This document shows, piece after piece, positions 1-5,726 of a stretch of 39,732 nt of DNA (position 1 is the stretch's first letter; the number at the start of each line of letters is the position of its first letter). The stretch spans positions 1-39,732 of the forward strand of contig NZ_LGYO01000020.1 of NCBI RefSeq assembly GCF_001263355.1. Reading direction: 5' to 3'. Position numbers and translations under genes: made by a program. The DNA is from Acetobacterium bakii. GTDB taxonomy: Bacteria > Bacillota > Clostridia > Eubacteriales > Eubacteriaceae. The notes beneath the pieces were generated by a model. That model worked only from the letters and a program-made list of their open reading frames with translations, was not told where the DNA came from and searched no databases.

Positions 1-8
1 ATTTCAAA

Positions 9-61
9 TACTGCCAGTATCATTAGCGTGTACTGGCAGTACTCTTAGCGTGAAATAATCA
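9..61 (-). repeat. IS-end-like element, two 22-bp direct repeats (copy 1)
   Basis: Read on the minus strand, this is TGATTATTTCA running into two tandem 22-bp units that both begin CACGCTAA (plus positions 31-52 and 9-30). Each unit ends in an 11-bp near-palindrome of the form TACTG-N-CAGTA. A copy with 49 of 53 identical bases lies at 8317-8369 in the opposite orientation. Arrays of short direct repeats are typical transposase-binding ends, and this copy abuts a fragment of a transposition-type AAA ATPase. That it is an insertion-sequence end is an inference; the repeats are seen directly. Confidence 0.6.
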
Positions 62-156
62 GTCAGCTTGCGAATGGCGGTGGTTTTTCCGCAGCCGACA
101 TCGGCAGTGACAATGGCAAAGAGCTGACGCTGGGCCGCAAACGAAACGAATGCCTC
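55..156 (-). pseudogene. Fragment of ExeA/TniB-like AAA ATPase of an insertion sequence
   Basis: On the minus strand this stretch translates without a stop through QRQLFAIVTADVGCGKTTAI. The Walker A loop (GCGKTT) and the preceding RQLFAIVT resemble the ExeA-like ATP-binding proteins that accompany some DDE transposases in Clostridia. There is no start codon, Walker B motif or C-terminal domain. Only about 34 residues survive between the element end at 9-61 and the GGTGCCTGACACC motif at 157-169, so this is a remnant. Confidence 0.55.
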
Positions 157-169
157 GGTGCCTGACACC
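157..169. repeat. GGTGCCTG-type short repeat upstream of the transposase
   Basis: GGTGCCTGACACC, an imperfect hairpin with GGTG/CACC ends. It is one of about ten related motifs in the window (1749, 1877, 2806, 5389, 5996, 8302, 9931, 11481, 16456) and lies directly upstream of the Y1 transposase promoter. Confidence 0.5.
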
Positions 170-183
170 AACTTATAAACTTG

Positions 184-212
184 TTTACATTTAGAATTGG
201 ATGTAGTAAAAT
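184..212 (+). promoter_or_regulatory. Sigma-A promoter of the Y1 transposase
   Basis: TTTACA (184-189), a 17-bp spacer and TAAAAT (207-212), about 45 bp before the chosen ATG at 256. Confidence 0.5.
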
Positions 213-255
213 ATTAAAAAGAGTAACAAAATCAATTTTGTTAATGAGGGTAGTG

Positions 256-1098
256 ATGGGGAGAAAGCCAAGAGTGGAATTTGCGGGAGCAATCTATCAT
301 GTCATAAAAAGAGGAAATAACAGAGAGTATATCTTTCGCGAAAGAGAAGACAAAGAGAACTTTTTAAAATGTTTGGAAGATGCCAATGAAAACGGTGTGT
401 TTAACCTGTTAGGGTATGTGATCATGGATAATCACTATCATTTAATGATCGAAATAAAAGAAAAGCCCCTGCATAAAATTATGCAGAAAGTGAATAATAC
501 CTACAGCAAAAACTACAACAAAAGGCACAAACGAACGGACCATGTTTTTGGCGGAAGATACAAAGCTATTTTAGTAAACGATGACAAATACCTGTTAACT
601 TTACTGAGATATATTCACAATAATCCGGTCAGAGCGCTCATGTATAAAAACATCGCTGAGTACAACTGGAGCAGTGACCAATGCTATCGAAATAACATTA
701 GAAAGCATGTCCATATTGATAAGATCTTAAATATGTTTTCTAATAACCGTAAGACAGCACTGGCAGAATATGAACGATTCATGGATCAAAAAGAGCCGAT
801 CATTAAAGCCTACGACTTCTATGAAGAAGGGCATCTTATCGGCGCATTGGAAACGAAAAATAATACCAGTTTTATTGGGAACCAAAATACTGAACATGAG
901 ACATTAGATGAAATTTTAAGACGTGTGGTTGCCAATGAAGAAGCGTTTCTACTGATTAAGTCAGGATCGCGAAAAAGAATGTTAAGCAATTACAAAATCA
1001 GTTATGTAAAAGCGGCGGTGGAACAGGGCTATACCTTTAAAGAAATAGGTAACAATATTAAAGTATCAGCGGTAGCAGTGAATAAAATGGTGCAATAA
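256..1098 (+). CDS. REP-associated tyrosine transposase (Y1_Tnp, RAYT-like)
   Basis: A 280-residue IS200-like HUH/Y1 single-strand transposase of the REP-associated (RAYT) group, expected to nick short hairpin repeats. The HUH pair is HYH at residues 60-62. Candidate nucleophile tyrosines are Y83 and Y87 in the helix after it, followed by GGRYKA near residue 100. The N-terminus MGRKPRVEFAGAIYHV is characteristic. The C-terminal 60 residues look like a helix-turn-helix domain. I chose ATG 256 because the related copy at 3762 also begins MGRKP and GAGGG lies just upstream; an in-frame upstream extension is possible. The protein appears full length and is the only apparently intact transposase here, so it could act in trans on the GGTGACGGTGCCTG-type repeats nearby. 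Confidence 0.85.
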   Translation: MGRKPRVEFAGAIYHVIKRGNNREYIFREREDKENFLKCLEDANENGVFNLLGYVIMDNHYHLMIEIKEKPLHKIMQKVNNTYSKNYNKRHKRTDHVFGGRYKAILVNDDKYLLTLLRYIHNNPVRALMYKNIAEYNWSSDQCYRNNIRKHVHIDKILNMFSNNRKTALAEYERFMDQKEPIIKAYDFYEEGHLIGALETKNNTSFIGNQNTEHETLDEILRRVVANEEAFLLIKSGSRKRMLSNYKISYVKAAVEQGYTFKEIGNNIKVSAVAVNKMVQ

Positions 1099-1157
1099 AT
1101 ACGTTATATTTATCAATGTATTTACACGTTAATATATTGACAAATATAACGTATTTA
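1096..1157. promoter_or_regulatory. 16-bp inverted repeat overlapping antitoxin promoter
   Basis: TAAATACGTTATATTT (1096-1111) and its exact reverse complement (1142-1157) are separated by 30 bp. The left arm contains the transposase stop codon. The right arm fills the spacer of the downstream TA promoter. It may be the autoregulatory operator of the Phd/YefM antitoxin, or a transposase 3' element. Confidence 0.55.
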
Positions 1158-1165
1158 TATATAAT
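1137..1165 (+). promoter_or_regulatory. Consensus sigma-A promoter of the first TA module
   Basis: TTGACA (1137-1142), a 17-bp spacer and TATAAT (1160-1165): a perfect consensus promoter. The right arm of the 16-bp inverted repeat lies between the two boxes, so a bound repressor would block RNA polymerase. Confidence 0.75.
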
Positions 1166-1191
1166 GTCAGTAAAGAAAAGAGGTGTTTGAA

Positions 1192-1521
1192 ATGATTAAT
1201 AATATTTCTGTAAGTAATATATTAAATGCGATTGTTCCCATTTCTCGATTTAACAAAGGTGAAGCCAGCAAAATTTTTGATGAAGTTAGCGCAGGCGGAT
1301 TTAAAATAGTCGTAAAAAATAATAAACCTACTTGCGTATTAATTACTCCTGAAAAATATGAAGAAATGATGGAAACCATCGAGAACTATTATTTATTTAT
1401 TGAGGCTGAAAAAAGAATGAAATCAGCAAGTGAGTCTGATTTTATCAGCCATAAGCAACTCATCAAGGATTTTAATATCAGCGAAGAAGAACTTGAAGAT
1501 GTTCAAGTTGAAATTGAATAA
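1192..1521 (+). CDS. Phd/YefM-type antitoxin
   Basis: A 109-residue type II antitoxin of the Phd/YefM fold. The N-terminal part (SNILNAIVPISRFNKGEASK, then GGFKIVVKNNKPTCVLITPEKYEEM) gives the typical DNA-binding half with the VL(I/L)xPExYE signature. The acidic C-terminus (EEELEDVQVEIE) is the expected toxin-binding tail. ATG 1192 is preferred over an upstream GTG because AAGAGG lies 8 nt before it. The stop codon overlaps the toxin start by one base (ATAATGG), so translation is coupled. It probably represses its own consensus promoter through the inverted repeat at 1096-1157. Confidence 0.8.
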   Translation: MINNISVSNILNAIVPISRFNKGEASKIFDEVSAGGFKIVVKNNKPTCVLITPEKYEEMMETIENYYLFIEAEKRMKSASESDFISHKQLIKDFNISEEELEDVQVEIE

Positions 1522-1793
1522 TGGCTTGGGCTATTGAGTATTTTAAGGAAGCTCAAAAGGATTTAGCAAAGATTGATCATTCGCAGAAATTGCAAGTATT
1601 GAAAGCGATTGAAAAAGTTTCTCAGAATCCGCTTCCAGATTATGAAGGTGGTTATGGAAAACCATTAAGTAATAATGACACGACTAAACTTGCAGGTTAT
1701 TACAAGATCAAATTGCTTAAACTGGGTATTCGCATTGTGTATGGTCTTGGTGACGGTACCTGTCACTTAACTCATCAGAATTTAACTTATTGA
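1521..1793 (+). CDS. RelE-family toxin, C-terminus replaced by repeat sequence
   Basis: RelE/ParE-superfamily mRNA interferase paired with the Phd/YefM antitoxin. Residues 1-75 follow the family well (KDLAKID, KAIEKVSQNPLP, GGYGKPL, KIKLLKLGIRIVY). After the strand ending IRIVY the usual last 25 or so residues, which carry catalytic Arg/Tyr positions in RelE relatives, are missing. The frame instead runs into the GGTGACGGTACCTGTCAC repeat (1749-1766) and ends GDGTCHLTHQNLTY, which is translated repeat. The protein is therefore probably catalytically dead, though it may still bind antitoxin. The same break occurs in the YafQ-like gene at 2832-3065. Confidence 0.75.
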   Translation: MAWAIEYFKEAQKDLAKIDHSQKLQVLKAIEKVSQNPLPDYEGGYGKPLSNNDTTKLAGYYKIKLLKLGIRIVYGLGDGTCHLTHQNLTY

Positions 1794-1797
1794 GAAT
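1749..1797 (+). repeat. GGTGACGGT-NN-CTGTCAC / TTAACTTATTGA repeat, copy A
   Basis: It begins GGTGACGGTACCTGTCACTT and ends TTTAACTTATTGAGAAT. It matches 5390-5434 and, more loosely, 2806-2853. The first part can form a GTGAC/GTCAC hairpin. This copy supplies the last residues and stop codon of the truncated toxin. Confidence 0.65.
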
Positions 1798-1825
1798 TTA
1801 CGTTGTTTAAATGGAGTTCATTTCA

Positions 1826-1870
1826 CAATTGGAAGATAGCGCGAACTAATATAAATTGTTTCAATAGACT
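1826..1870 (+). repeat. 45-bp dispersed repeat (caattggaag...atagact), copy 1
   Basis: Matches 7496-7540 at 40 of 45 positions. It starts CAATTGGAAGATA and ends AAATTGTTTCAATAGACT. A GGTGCCTG-type motif (TTGACGGTGCCTGTGAAAAC, 1877-1896) follows 6 bp later. It lies downstream of the truncated toxin and holds no gene. Confidence 0.6.
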
Positions 1871-1973
1871 GCATAATTGACGGTGCCTGTGAAAACCTCC
1901 GATAAACGGTCATAAAGCCAACGTTTTCCGATATCATGCATGATTATCTTATTTCATGAAAGAAGTGACATCT

Positions 1974-2267
1974 TTATTTCAAGTATCGTTTTAATTCTTG
2001 ATAAAAGTTTTCTCGTGTTCCGGCCATGATTACAACAACGATATCACCATTCTCTAGTTGAGATATGCGGTAGGCGAGTTCATAGTTAGTCCGGTTGTGG
2101 TATAAATCAAGACAATTAAGACCTTTTAAGTCACCGGTTTTAGCTTCGCCAATATCAGGGTTTTCTCGGATACTCATAATCGCAGCTTTGAAAGCATTTT
2201 TCAGTGGTTTATCTTTGAGCTTCTTAAAGAATTTTTCTGCTATTGGTGTGTAGATAACTGGAAGCAT
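1974..2267 (-). CDS. RelE/ParE-family toxin (intact)
   Basis: A 97-residue type II toxin of the RelE/ParE superfamily. The sequence runs YTPIAEKFFKKL near the start, GDLKGLNCLDLYHNRTNYELAYR in the core strands, and IVVVIMAGTRENFYQELKRYL at the C-terminus. The G-TRENFYQ-L ending is the complete family C-terminus, unlike the two truncated toxins nearby. It starts 2 nt after the antitoxin stop with GGAGGA 8 nt upstream, so the two are co-translated. Likely target: ribosome-bound mRNA or gyrase; the sequence alone does not decide. Confidence 0.75.
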   Translation of the reverse strand: MLPVIYTPIAEKFFKKLKDKPLKNAFKAAIMSIRENPDIGEAKTGDLKGLNCLDLYHNRTNYELAYRISQLENGDIVVVIMAGTRENFYQELKRYLK

Positions 2268-2269
2268 TT

Positions 2270-2659
2270 TTAATCCTCCAGTTCATCAGTTCCAAAGATT
2301 GCATCAGTTGGATCACTATAGTTTTCTGCGGATGCTTTTGCAAGGGCGTCAGCTTCTTCTATGATTTTTTCGATAGCGGGTCGAACCTGATGGGTAACCT
2401 TTTTAAATTCAGAAAGCAATTTTTCTCCGGCATAGCCTTGGCTAATTAAATCGGCAAGAATTTCTTCTGAGAAGGCAAGATCATCTTTTTTAACAGGGGT
2501 AAGGATAAGCATTCCATTTGAGTAAATGCAATCAAGCTCTTTTGTCAATCCAAGAGCTTCATAGTACTTAGCCGGGATTGTAATTTGACGTTTTGAAGAA
2601 ATGTGTATTCGTCTTTTTTCTATTGGCGGATTGTTTTGTTTCATTCGTGAGTTTAACAT
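2270..2659 (-). CDS. AbrB/MazE-type antitoxin
   Basis: A 129-residue antitoxin with an N-terminal SpoVT-AbrB swapped-hairpin DNA-binding domain (HISSKRQITIPAKYYEALGL, residues 19-38) and an acidic helical C-terminal tail (EEADALAKASAENYSDPTDA) for toxin binding. Start ATG 2659 has AAAGGA 10 nt upstream; an internal Met at residue 6 lacks a good ribosome site. It precedes the toxin in one operon driven by the consensus promoter at 2711-2739. An AbrB antitoxin paired with a RelE-like toxin is less common than with MazF. Confidence 0.75.
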   Translation of the reverse strand: MLNSRMKQNNPPIEKRRIHISSKRQITIPAKYYEALGLTKELDCIYSNGMLILTPVKKDDLAFSEEILADLISQGYAGEKLLSEFKKVTHQVRPAIEKIIEEADALAKASAENYSDPTDAIFGTDELED

Positions 2660-2710
2660 AAAAGTAGATTCCTTTCATAAAAAGTGTGAAAGCTTGGTTT
2701 CCTTACTTAA

Positions 2711-2739
2711 ATTATACGCTGGTTATATTCAACTGTCAA
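2711..2739 (-). promoter_or_regulatory. Promoter of AbrB/RelE operon with stacked -35 boxes
   Basis: On the minus strand: TTGACA (plus 2734-2739), a 17-bp spacer and TATAAT (plus 2711-2716), both consensus. Two more TTGACA copies lie 7 and 14 bp upstream because of the heptamer repeat at 2730-2754. Confidence 0.75.
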
Positions 2740-2754
2740 CTGTCAACTGTCAAC
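2730..2754. repeat. Heptamer tandem repeat (CAACTGT)3.6
   Basis: Three and a half copies of CAACTGT, read as GTTGACA on the minus strand. Each unit carries a TTGACA -35 hexamer of the AbrB/RelE promoter. Slipped-strand changes in copy number are plausible but not shown by one sequence. Confidence 0.75.
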
Positions 2755-2805
2755 AGACAATAAACAAAAGGTGCTGGATTGAAGAGGTGTTAATTCGCGT
2801 TGCCT

Positions 2806-2853
2806 GGGTGACGGTCACTGTCACTTTGAACTTAACTTATTGAACTTAACTTG
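2806..2853 (+). repeat. GGTGACGGT / TTAACTTATTGA repeat, copy B
   Basis: GGGTGACGGTCACTGTCACT followed by TTGAACTTAACTTATTGA and a further ACTTAACTTG. It is related to 1749-1797 and 5389-5434. The minus-strand YafQ-like toxin enters it from the TTAACTTATTGA side and terminates inside it. Confidence 0.6.
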
Positions 2854-3065
2854 TAAATAAGTAACCAGTCAGGTTGGATGTGGCACTCTCTGTAACCTAC
2901 CCAATTGCCAACTAATACATGGTCTTTATATTTTTCAGGGAGTTTTTCACCTTTTGTTAAAGTAGAGATCACCTGCTGTAATAATTCTGGATTACGCCCT
3001 CTTTTTATTAAGTCTTTGTAGTCTTTTTTAAATCTAGAAGTGATTACAATTTTTAGTTGCTTCAA
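2832..3065 (-). CDS. YafQ-family toxin, C-terminus lost at repeat
   Basis: A 77-residue YafQ-like ribosome-dependent mRNA interferase. The family core is clear: FKKDYKDLIKRGRN, HVLVGNWVGYRECHIQPDWL and LLIYK, retaining the histidines and Asp-Trp of the active-site face. The usual C-terminal segment, which in E. coli YafQ carries catalytic His87 and Phe91, is missing. After LLIYK the frame reads LSSIS and stops inside repeat copy B. A toxic product is unlikely. The start is TTG (3065-3063), overlapping the antitoxin TGA, with AAGGAA 8 nt upstream. It pairs with the RelB/DinJ antitoxin upstream. Confidence 0.75.
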   Translation of the reverse strand: MKQLKIVITSRFKKDYKDLIKRGRNPELLQQVISTLTKGEKLPEKYKDHVLVGNWVGYRECHIQPDWLLIYKLSSIS

Positions 3066-3334
3066 CTGTTTAATTCCTTAAAGAGTTCTTCTACATTGGA
3101 AAATCCCTTTATTTTTGGATCATTCAGTAAGCTTTCACCTTCTTCAATAGCAGTAAGGGTTTCCGTGTTTGGGGCTTCGAGTTTTATTTCAAAAGGTATT
3201 CTATGTTCTCGGATAGATTGTCGCAAGAAAATATTTACTGCTGTTGTCATATCCAATCCAAATTCTGCAAACAACTGCTTTGCTTGTTGTTTAATATCAT
3301 TATCCATTCGGATATTCATACTTGTTTTAGCCAT
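3062..3334 (-). CDS. RelB/DinJ-family antitoxin
   Basis: A 90-residue ribbon-helix-helix antitoxin of the RelB/DinJ family: SMNIRMDNDIKQQAKQLFAE, then FGLDMTTAVNIFLRQSIRE, the classic RelB signature, followed by IPFEIKLEAPN. The C-terminal half is the toxin-wrapping tail. Its stop overlaps the toxin TTG start. Its promoter is at 3364-3392, with a GCAC-ATATG-GTGC near-palindrome in the spacer as a possible operator. The partner toxin is truncated, so this antitoxin may now serve mainly as an autoregulator. Confidence 0.8.
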   Translation of the reverse strand: MAKTSMNIRMDNDIKQQAKQLFAEFGLDMTTAVNIFLRQSIREHRIPFEIKLEAPNTETLTAIEEGESLLNDPKIKGFSNVEELFKELNS

Positions 3335-3363
3335 AATTTAAACTCCCTCTATTATTTGCATTA

Positions 3364-3392
3364 ATTATAGCACCATATGTGCCTGATGTCAG
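3364..3392 (-). promoter_or_regulatory. Promoter of RelB/YafQ module
   Basis: On the minus strand: CTGACA (plus 3387-3392), a 17-bp spacer and TATAAT (plus 3364-3369). The spacer contains GGCACATATGGTGC, a near-palindrome suitable as an antitoxin operator. Confidence 0.55.
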
Positions 3393-3710
3393 CACAACAG
3401 GCGTGAATTAGAATAGCGTTGGAATCATGAGCTGCAAAATACAGAAGCCCCTCCTCGCTTTCCAGCAAAGCAAAGCGGCGTCTCTGACATGATTTCTCTG
3501 AACAACATCCTTTATAATCACCGTAAATATAAAAATATACAACAAGTATTTCGACTATAGTCGAATAGAATTTGATTTAATGGATTAAAACTGAGTACAG
3601 TCGGATAAAATGCGAGATGCGGTGCCCGGGAATCCTCCAAAAATAAAATTTGAGGTGCGGGGGCCAATGCTGTTTCACTTAGTTAAATACTAAACTAACT
3701 ATTCTGTATA
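3393..3710. other. Gene-free stretch with one perfect palindrome
   Basis: No convincing coding sequence. It contains a perfect 16-bp palindrome, TTCGACTATAGTCGAA (3550-3565), and a weak GATGCGGTGCCCGGG relative of the dispersed repeat (3616-3630). The rest shows nothing recognisable and may be decayed mobile DNA. Confidence 0.4.
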
Positions 3711-3739
3711 TTGCAAACGATGACACATTCTGATAAAAT
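3711..3739 (+). promoter_or_regulatory. Promoter of the truncated Y1 transposase
   Basis: TTGCAA (3711-3716), a 17-bp spacer and TAAAAT (3734-3739), followed by GGAGGTGA at 3748-3755. Confidence 0.45.
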
Positions 3740-3761
3740 AGATCCATGGAGGTGATTTTTA

Positions 3762-3980
3762 TTGGGAAGAAAGCCGATGATTGAATATAGCGGCGGTATC
3801 TATCATTTGATTCAGCGGGGAAATAACCGGGAATTTATCTTTGAACATAAAGAGGACAAGGCGTTTTATTTAGAATTGGTGAGAGAATGCCAGAAAATAA
3901 TGGGTTTTGAATGTTATGGCTATGTGGTCATGGGCAATCATTATCATATGATCATCAAAAGGCATGAAGTACCGATATAA
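3762..3980 (+). pseudogene. Truncated Y1_Tnp (RAYT-like) transposase
   Basis: 72 residues with the same start as the intact copy (MGRKPMIEYSGGIYHLIQRG), retaining the HUH pair as HYH in VMGNHYHMII. It stops at TAA (3978-3980) right after KRHEVPI, before the helix with the catalytic tyrosine. The start is TTG with a strong GGAGGTGA site, so the 5' end is intact. The next in-frame codon after the stop is already DprA sequence, so the break looks like a deletion fusing two genes. Confidence 0.7.
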
Positions 3981-4901
3981 GAGGTATCTGAAAAAGGCAT
4001 AAAAATCCTTAGCTATGTTGATTCTCTTTACCCAGGTATTGCAAAAGAACTGGCTGAGGCACCGATTGTTTTGTATTATAGAGGGACGCTGCGGGAAAAT
4101 AGCGGCGGGATTGGTATTGTCGGCTCGCGGCGCTGTACGGGTTACGGAAAAGAGGTTGCCATAGAGGCGGCCCAATATTTGGCACAACACGGCATTGCAG
4201 TGATTAGCGGTTTGGCCAAAGGGATCGACGGTTATGCCCATACGGCCTGTTTGAAAGCGGGAGGATACACGCTTGCGTTTTTAGGAAATGGATTGGATGT
4301 TAACTACCCCAGGGAACACCGCGAACTGCAGGCCAGTATTGCGGAAAATGGGGCAGTAATTTCGGAATACCTGCCAATGATAAAAGCCAGACCTGAGCAT
4401 TTTCCGCGAAGGAATGCCTTAATCAGCAGCTGGAGTCAAAAACTTTTGGTGGTGGAGGCGTCAACGAAAAGTGGCGCACTGATTACCGCAGCGCTTTCAA
4501 AAACCCTAGGCCGGGAAGTTTTGGCACCGCCTCATGAACTTCATCGTTTAAATGGAAAAGGAACGAACGGCTTGCTGCGGGACGGCGCAACACTCTATTT
4601 GGAACCAGCGCAGTTATTATTTAACAACTGTTCGGCAGGCAGTGATGTAGGGTTTGATTTTTTAGAGCACTTGGAAATAATCAAAAAAGGTGAGAAGATT
4701 ATCAAAGGTTATTCACTAAAAAAAAATCTGACTTTGGCGGAACAACAGATACAAATCATTTTGATGGACTCCGACAAAACCATACAGGAGCTTGGCGACC
4801 TTACTGGCATCAACCAGATATTACTGATGGAGCATTTGTCGATCATGGAGTTGGAAGGTTTAATCGAATCTTCGGCAGGAGGGAGATTTAAATTAAAATA
4901 G
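3981..4901 (+). pseudogene. dprA: DprA/Smf DNA-processing protein, 5'-truncated, fused to transposase remnant
   Basis: The DprA Rossmann domain is recognisable from GIKILSYVDSLYP through IGIVGSRRCTGYGKEVA, SGLAKGIDGYAH, NGLDVNYPREH, FPRRNALIS and the SGALITA segment, ending in a winged-helix C-terminal domain (about residues 240-305). DprA loads RecA on incoming single-stranded DNA in natural transformation. The N-terminal SAM-like domain and start codon are missing. Translation could begin at TTG 4071, but that codon lies inside the conserved LYYRG strand. The frame is the same as that of the preceding transposase fragment, separated by the single TAA at 3978. A functional product would need readthrough or reinitiation. 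Confidence 0.75.
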
Positions 4902-4954
4902 TGGCCTTGCCAATGCCGAGAATAACCATCGACCGGTTGCTTTTCTAGATAACA

Positions 4955-4990
4955 AAAAGGCAAGCCATTTTATCATGACTTGCCTTCTTT
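4955..4990. terminator. Bidirectional terminator between dprA remnant and orphan antitoxin
   Basis: AAGGCAAGCCAT (4957-4968) pairs with ATGACTTGCCTT (4975-4986), with one G-T pair, around a 6-nt loop. An A-run precedes it and a T-rich run follows. It can serve the plus-strand dprA remnant and the minus-strand antitoxin. Confidence 0.7.
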
Positions 4991-5022
4991 AATCTTCATA
5001 TCCTTTATCCGAGAAGGTTAGA

Positions 5023-5286
5023 TTACTCATTTGCCATCTCCTCTAATTCTGCCATCGATTTGGCAGCCACTTTACCTTGTCTGACTTGCTCCATGCTGCG
5101 ATCAATCATATCAAGATACTCAGCATTTCGAGCTGCTCTCATAATTTCGTTGTATTTTTCAAGACTTATGATGACAACATTTTTTTCATCTTTACGGGTC
5201 ACAATGACAGTCTCATTTTCATCGGTTGCTTTATCACAATAATCTTTTAACTTACTACGAATCGTTGAATAATTTACTGCTAACAT
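5023..5286 (-). CDS. Orphan Phd/YefM-family antitoxin
   Basis: An 87-residue YefM-like antitoxin: MLAVNYSTIRSKLKDYCDKA, then ETVIVTRKDEKNVVIISLEKYNEI, the standard YefM N-terminal half, with an acidic C-terminal tail ending ELEEMANE. ATG 5286 is chosen because it matches the family start MLAVNYS and has AAAGGGGTG 8 nt upstream. The normal Txe/YoeB partner is absent: downstream comes only a terminator. It is therefore an orphan, possibly a transcriptional regulator or anti-addiction protein. Several AATTGTAC half-sites in its promoter fit a YefM operator. Confidence 0.8.
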   Translation of the reverse strand: MLAVNYSTIRSKLKDYCDKATDENETVIVTRKDEKNVVIISLEKYNEIMRAARNAEYLDMIDRSMEQVRQGKVAAKSMAELEEMANE

Positions 5287-5306
5287 TTTTCTCACCCCTT
5301 TTGTTT

Positions 5307-5360
5307 AATTGTACTATTAATGGTACAATTAATTGTACCGTTATTGGAGCCATTTGTAAA
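5307..5360 (-). promoter_or_regulatory. Promoter and palindromic operator of orphan YefM
   Basis: On the minus strand: TTTACA (plus 5355-5360), a 17-bp spacer and TACAAT (plus 5332-5337). An 18-bp perfect palindrome, GGTACAATT/AATTGTACC (5322-5339), overlaps the -10 box, and a further AATTGTAC half-site lies at 5307-5314. E. coli YefM recognises palindromes with a TGTACA core, so autoregulation is likely. Confidence 0.65.
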
Positions 5361-5388
5361 GTATTATATTTTAAGTATGTCCATCTCC

Positions 5389-5434
5389 GGGTGACGGTGC
5401 CTGTAACTTAACTTGAACATAACTTATTGAGAAT
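5389..5434 (+). repeat. GGTGACGGTGCCTG / TTAACTTATTGA repeat, copy C
   Basis: GGGTGACGGTGCCTGTAACT followed by TAACTTGAACATAACTTATTGAGAAT in total (5408-5434 for the second part). It is the closest relative of copy A (1749-1797). It lies intact between the orphan antitoxin promoter and the next TA promoter and interrupts no gene. Confidence 0.65.
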
Positions 5435-5446
5435 CCAAAATCGATA

Positions 5447-5481
5447 TTGACAAATAGAGAATGTAGTAATACAATGTATTA
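5447..5481 (+). promoter_or_regulatory. Promoter and operator palindrome of RHH/RelE module
   Basis: TTGACA (5447-5452), a 17-bp spacer and TACAAT (5470-5475). A perfect 17-bp palindrome, GTAATACA-A-TGTATTAC (5465-5481), covers the -10 box and is the likely antitoxin operator. Confidence 0.7.
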
Positions 5482-5512
5482 CAAAAATAAGTTAATTAAG
5501 AGGTGAAATAAA

Positions 5513-5725
5513 ATGAGTACAATCTCTGTTCGACTTTCTAAAAAGGAAGATTTGCTGGTTAGAAACTATGCTAAAATGCATGGTCTGTCTGTTTCCGACT
5601 TAGTTAGAGCTTCGGTGATCGAAAAAATTGAGGATGAAATTGATTTAAAAACTTTCGATGAAGTCCTGAATAAGATTGAAAAAACCTATTCTCTTGGCGA
5701 TGTAAAGAGAGAACTAGGGTTATAG
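5513..5725 (+). CDS. Ribbon-helix-helix antitoxin (RelB-like)
   Basis: A 70-residue antitoxin with an N-terminal ribbon-helix-helix (STISVRLSKKEDLLVRNYAK, then HGLSVSDLVRASVIEKIEDE). The rest (IDLKTFDEVLNKIEKTYSLG) is the toxin-binding tail with the DLKTFDE motif usual in this family. AGAGGTGA lies 6 nt before the ATG. The toxin gene follows after one nucleotide. The palindrome at 5465-5481 in its promoter fits dimer binding by the RHH domain. Confidence 0.8.
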   Translation: MSTISVRLSKKEDLLVRNYAKMHGLSVSDLVRASVIEKIEDEIDLKTFDEVLNKIEKTYSLGDVKRELGL

Positions 5726-5726
5726 G

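Noticed and set aside
2730-2754. Possible CRISPR-like or direct repeat array
   Set aside because: The units are only 7 bp and contiguous, with no spacers. It is a microsatellite in a promoter.
3870-4241. 123-codon open frame on the minus strand
   Set aside because: Antisense to the transposase-dprA fusion, with no start context.
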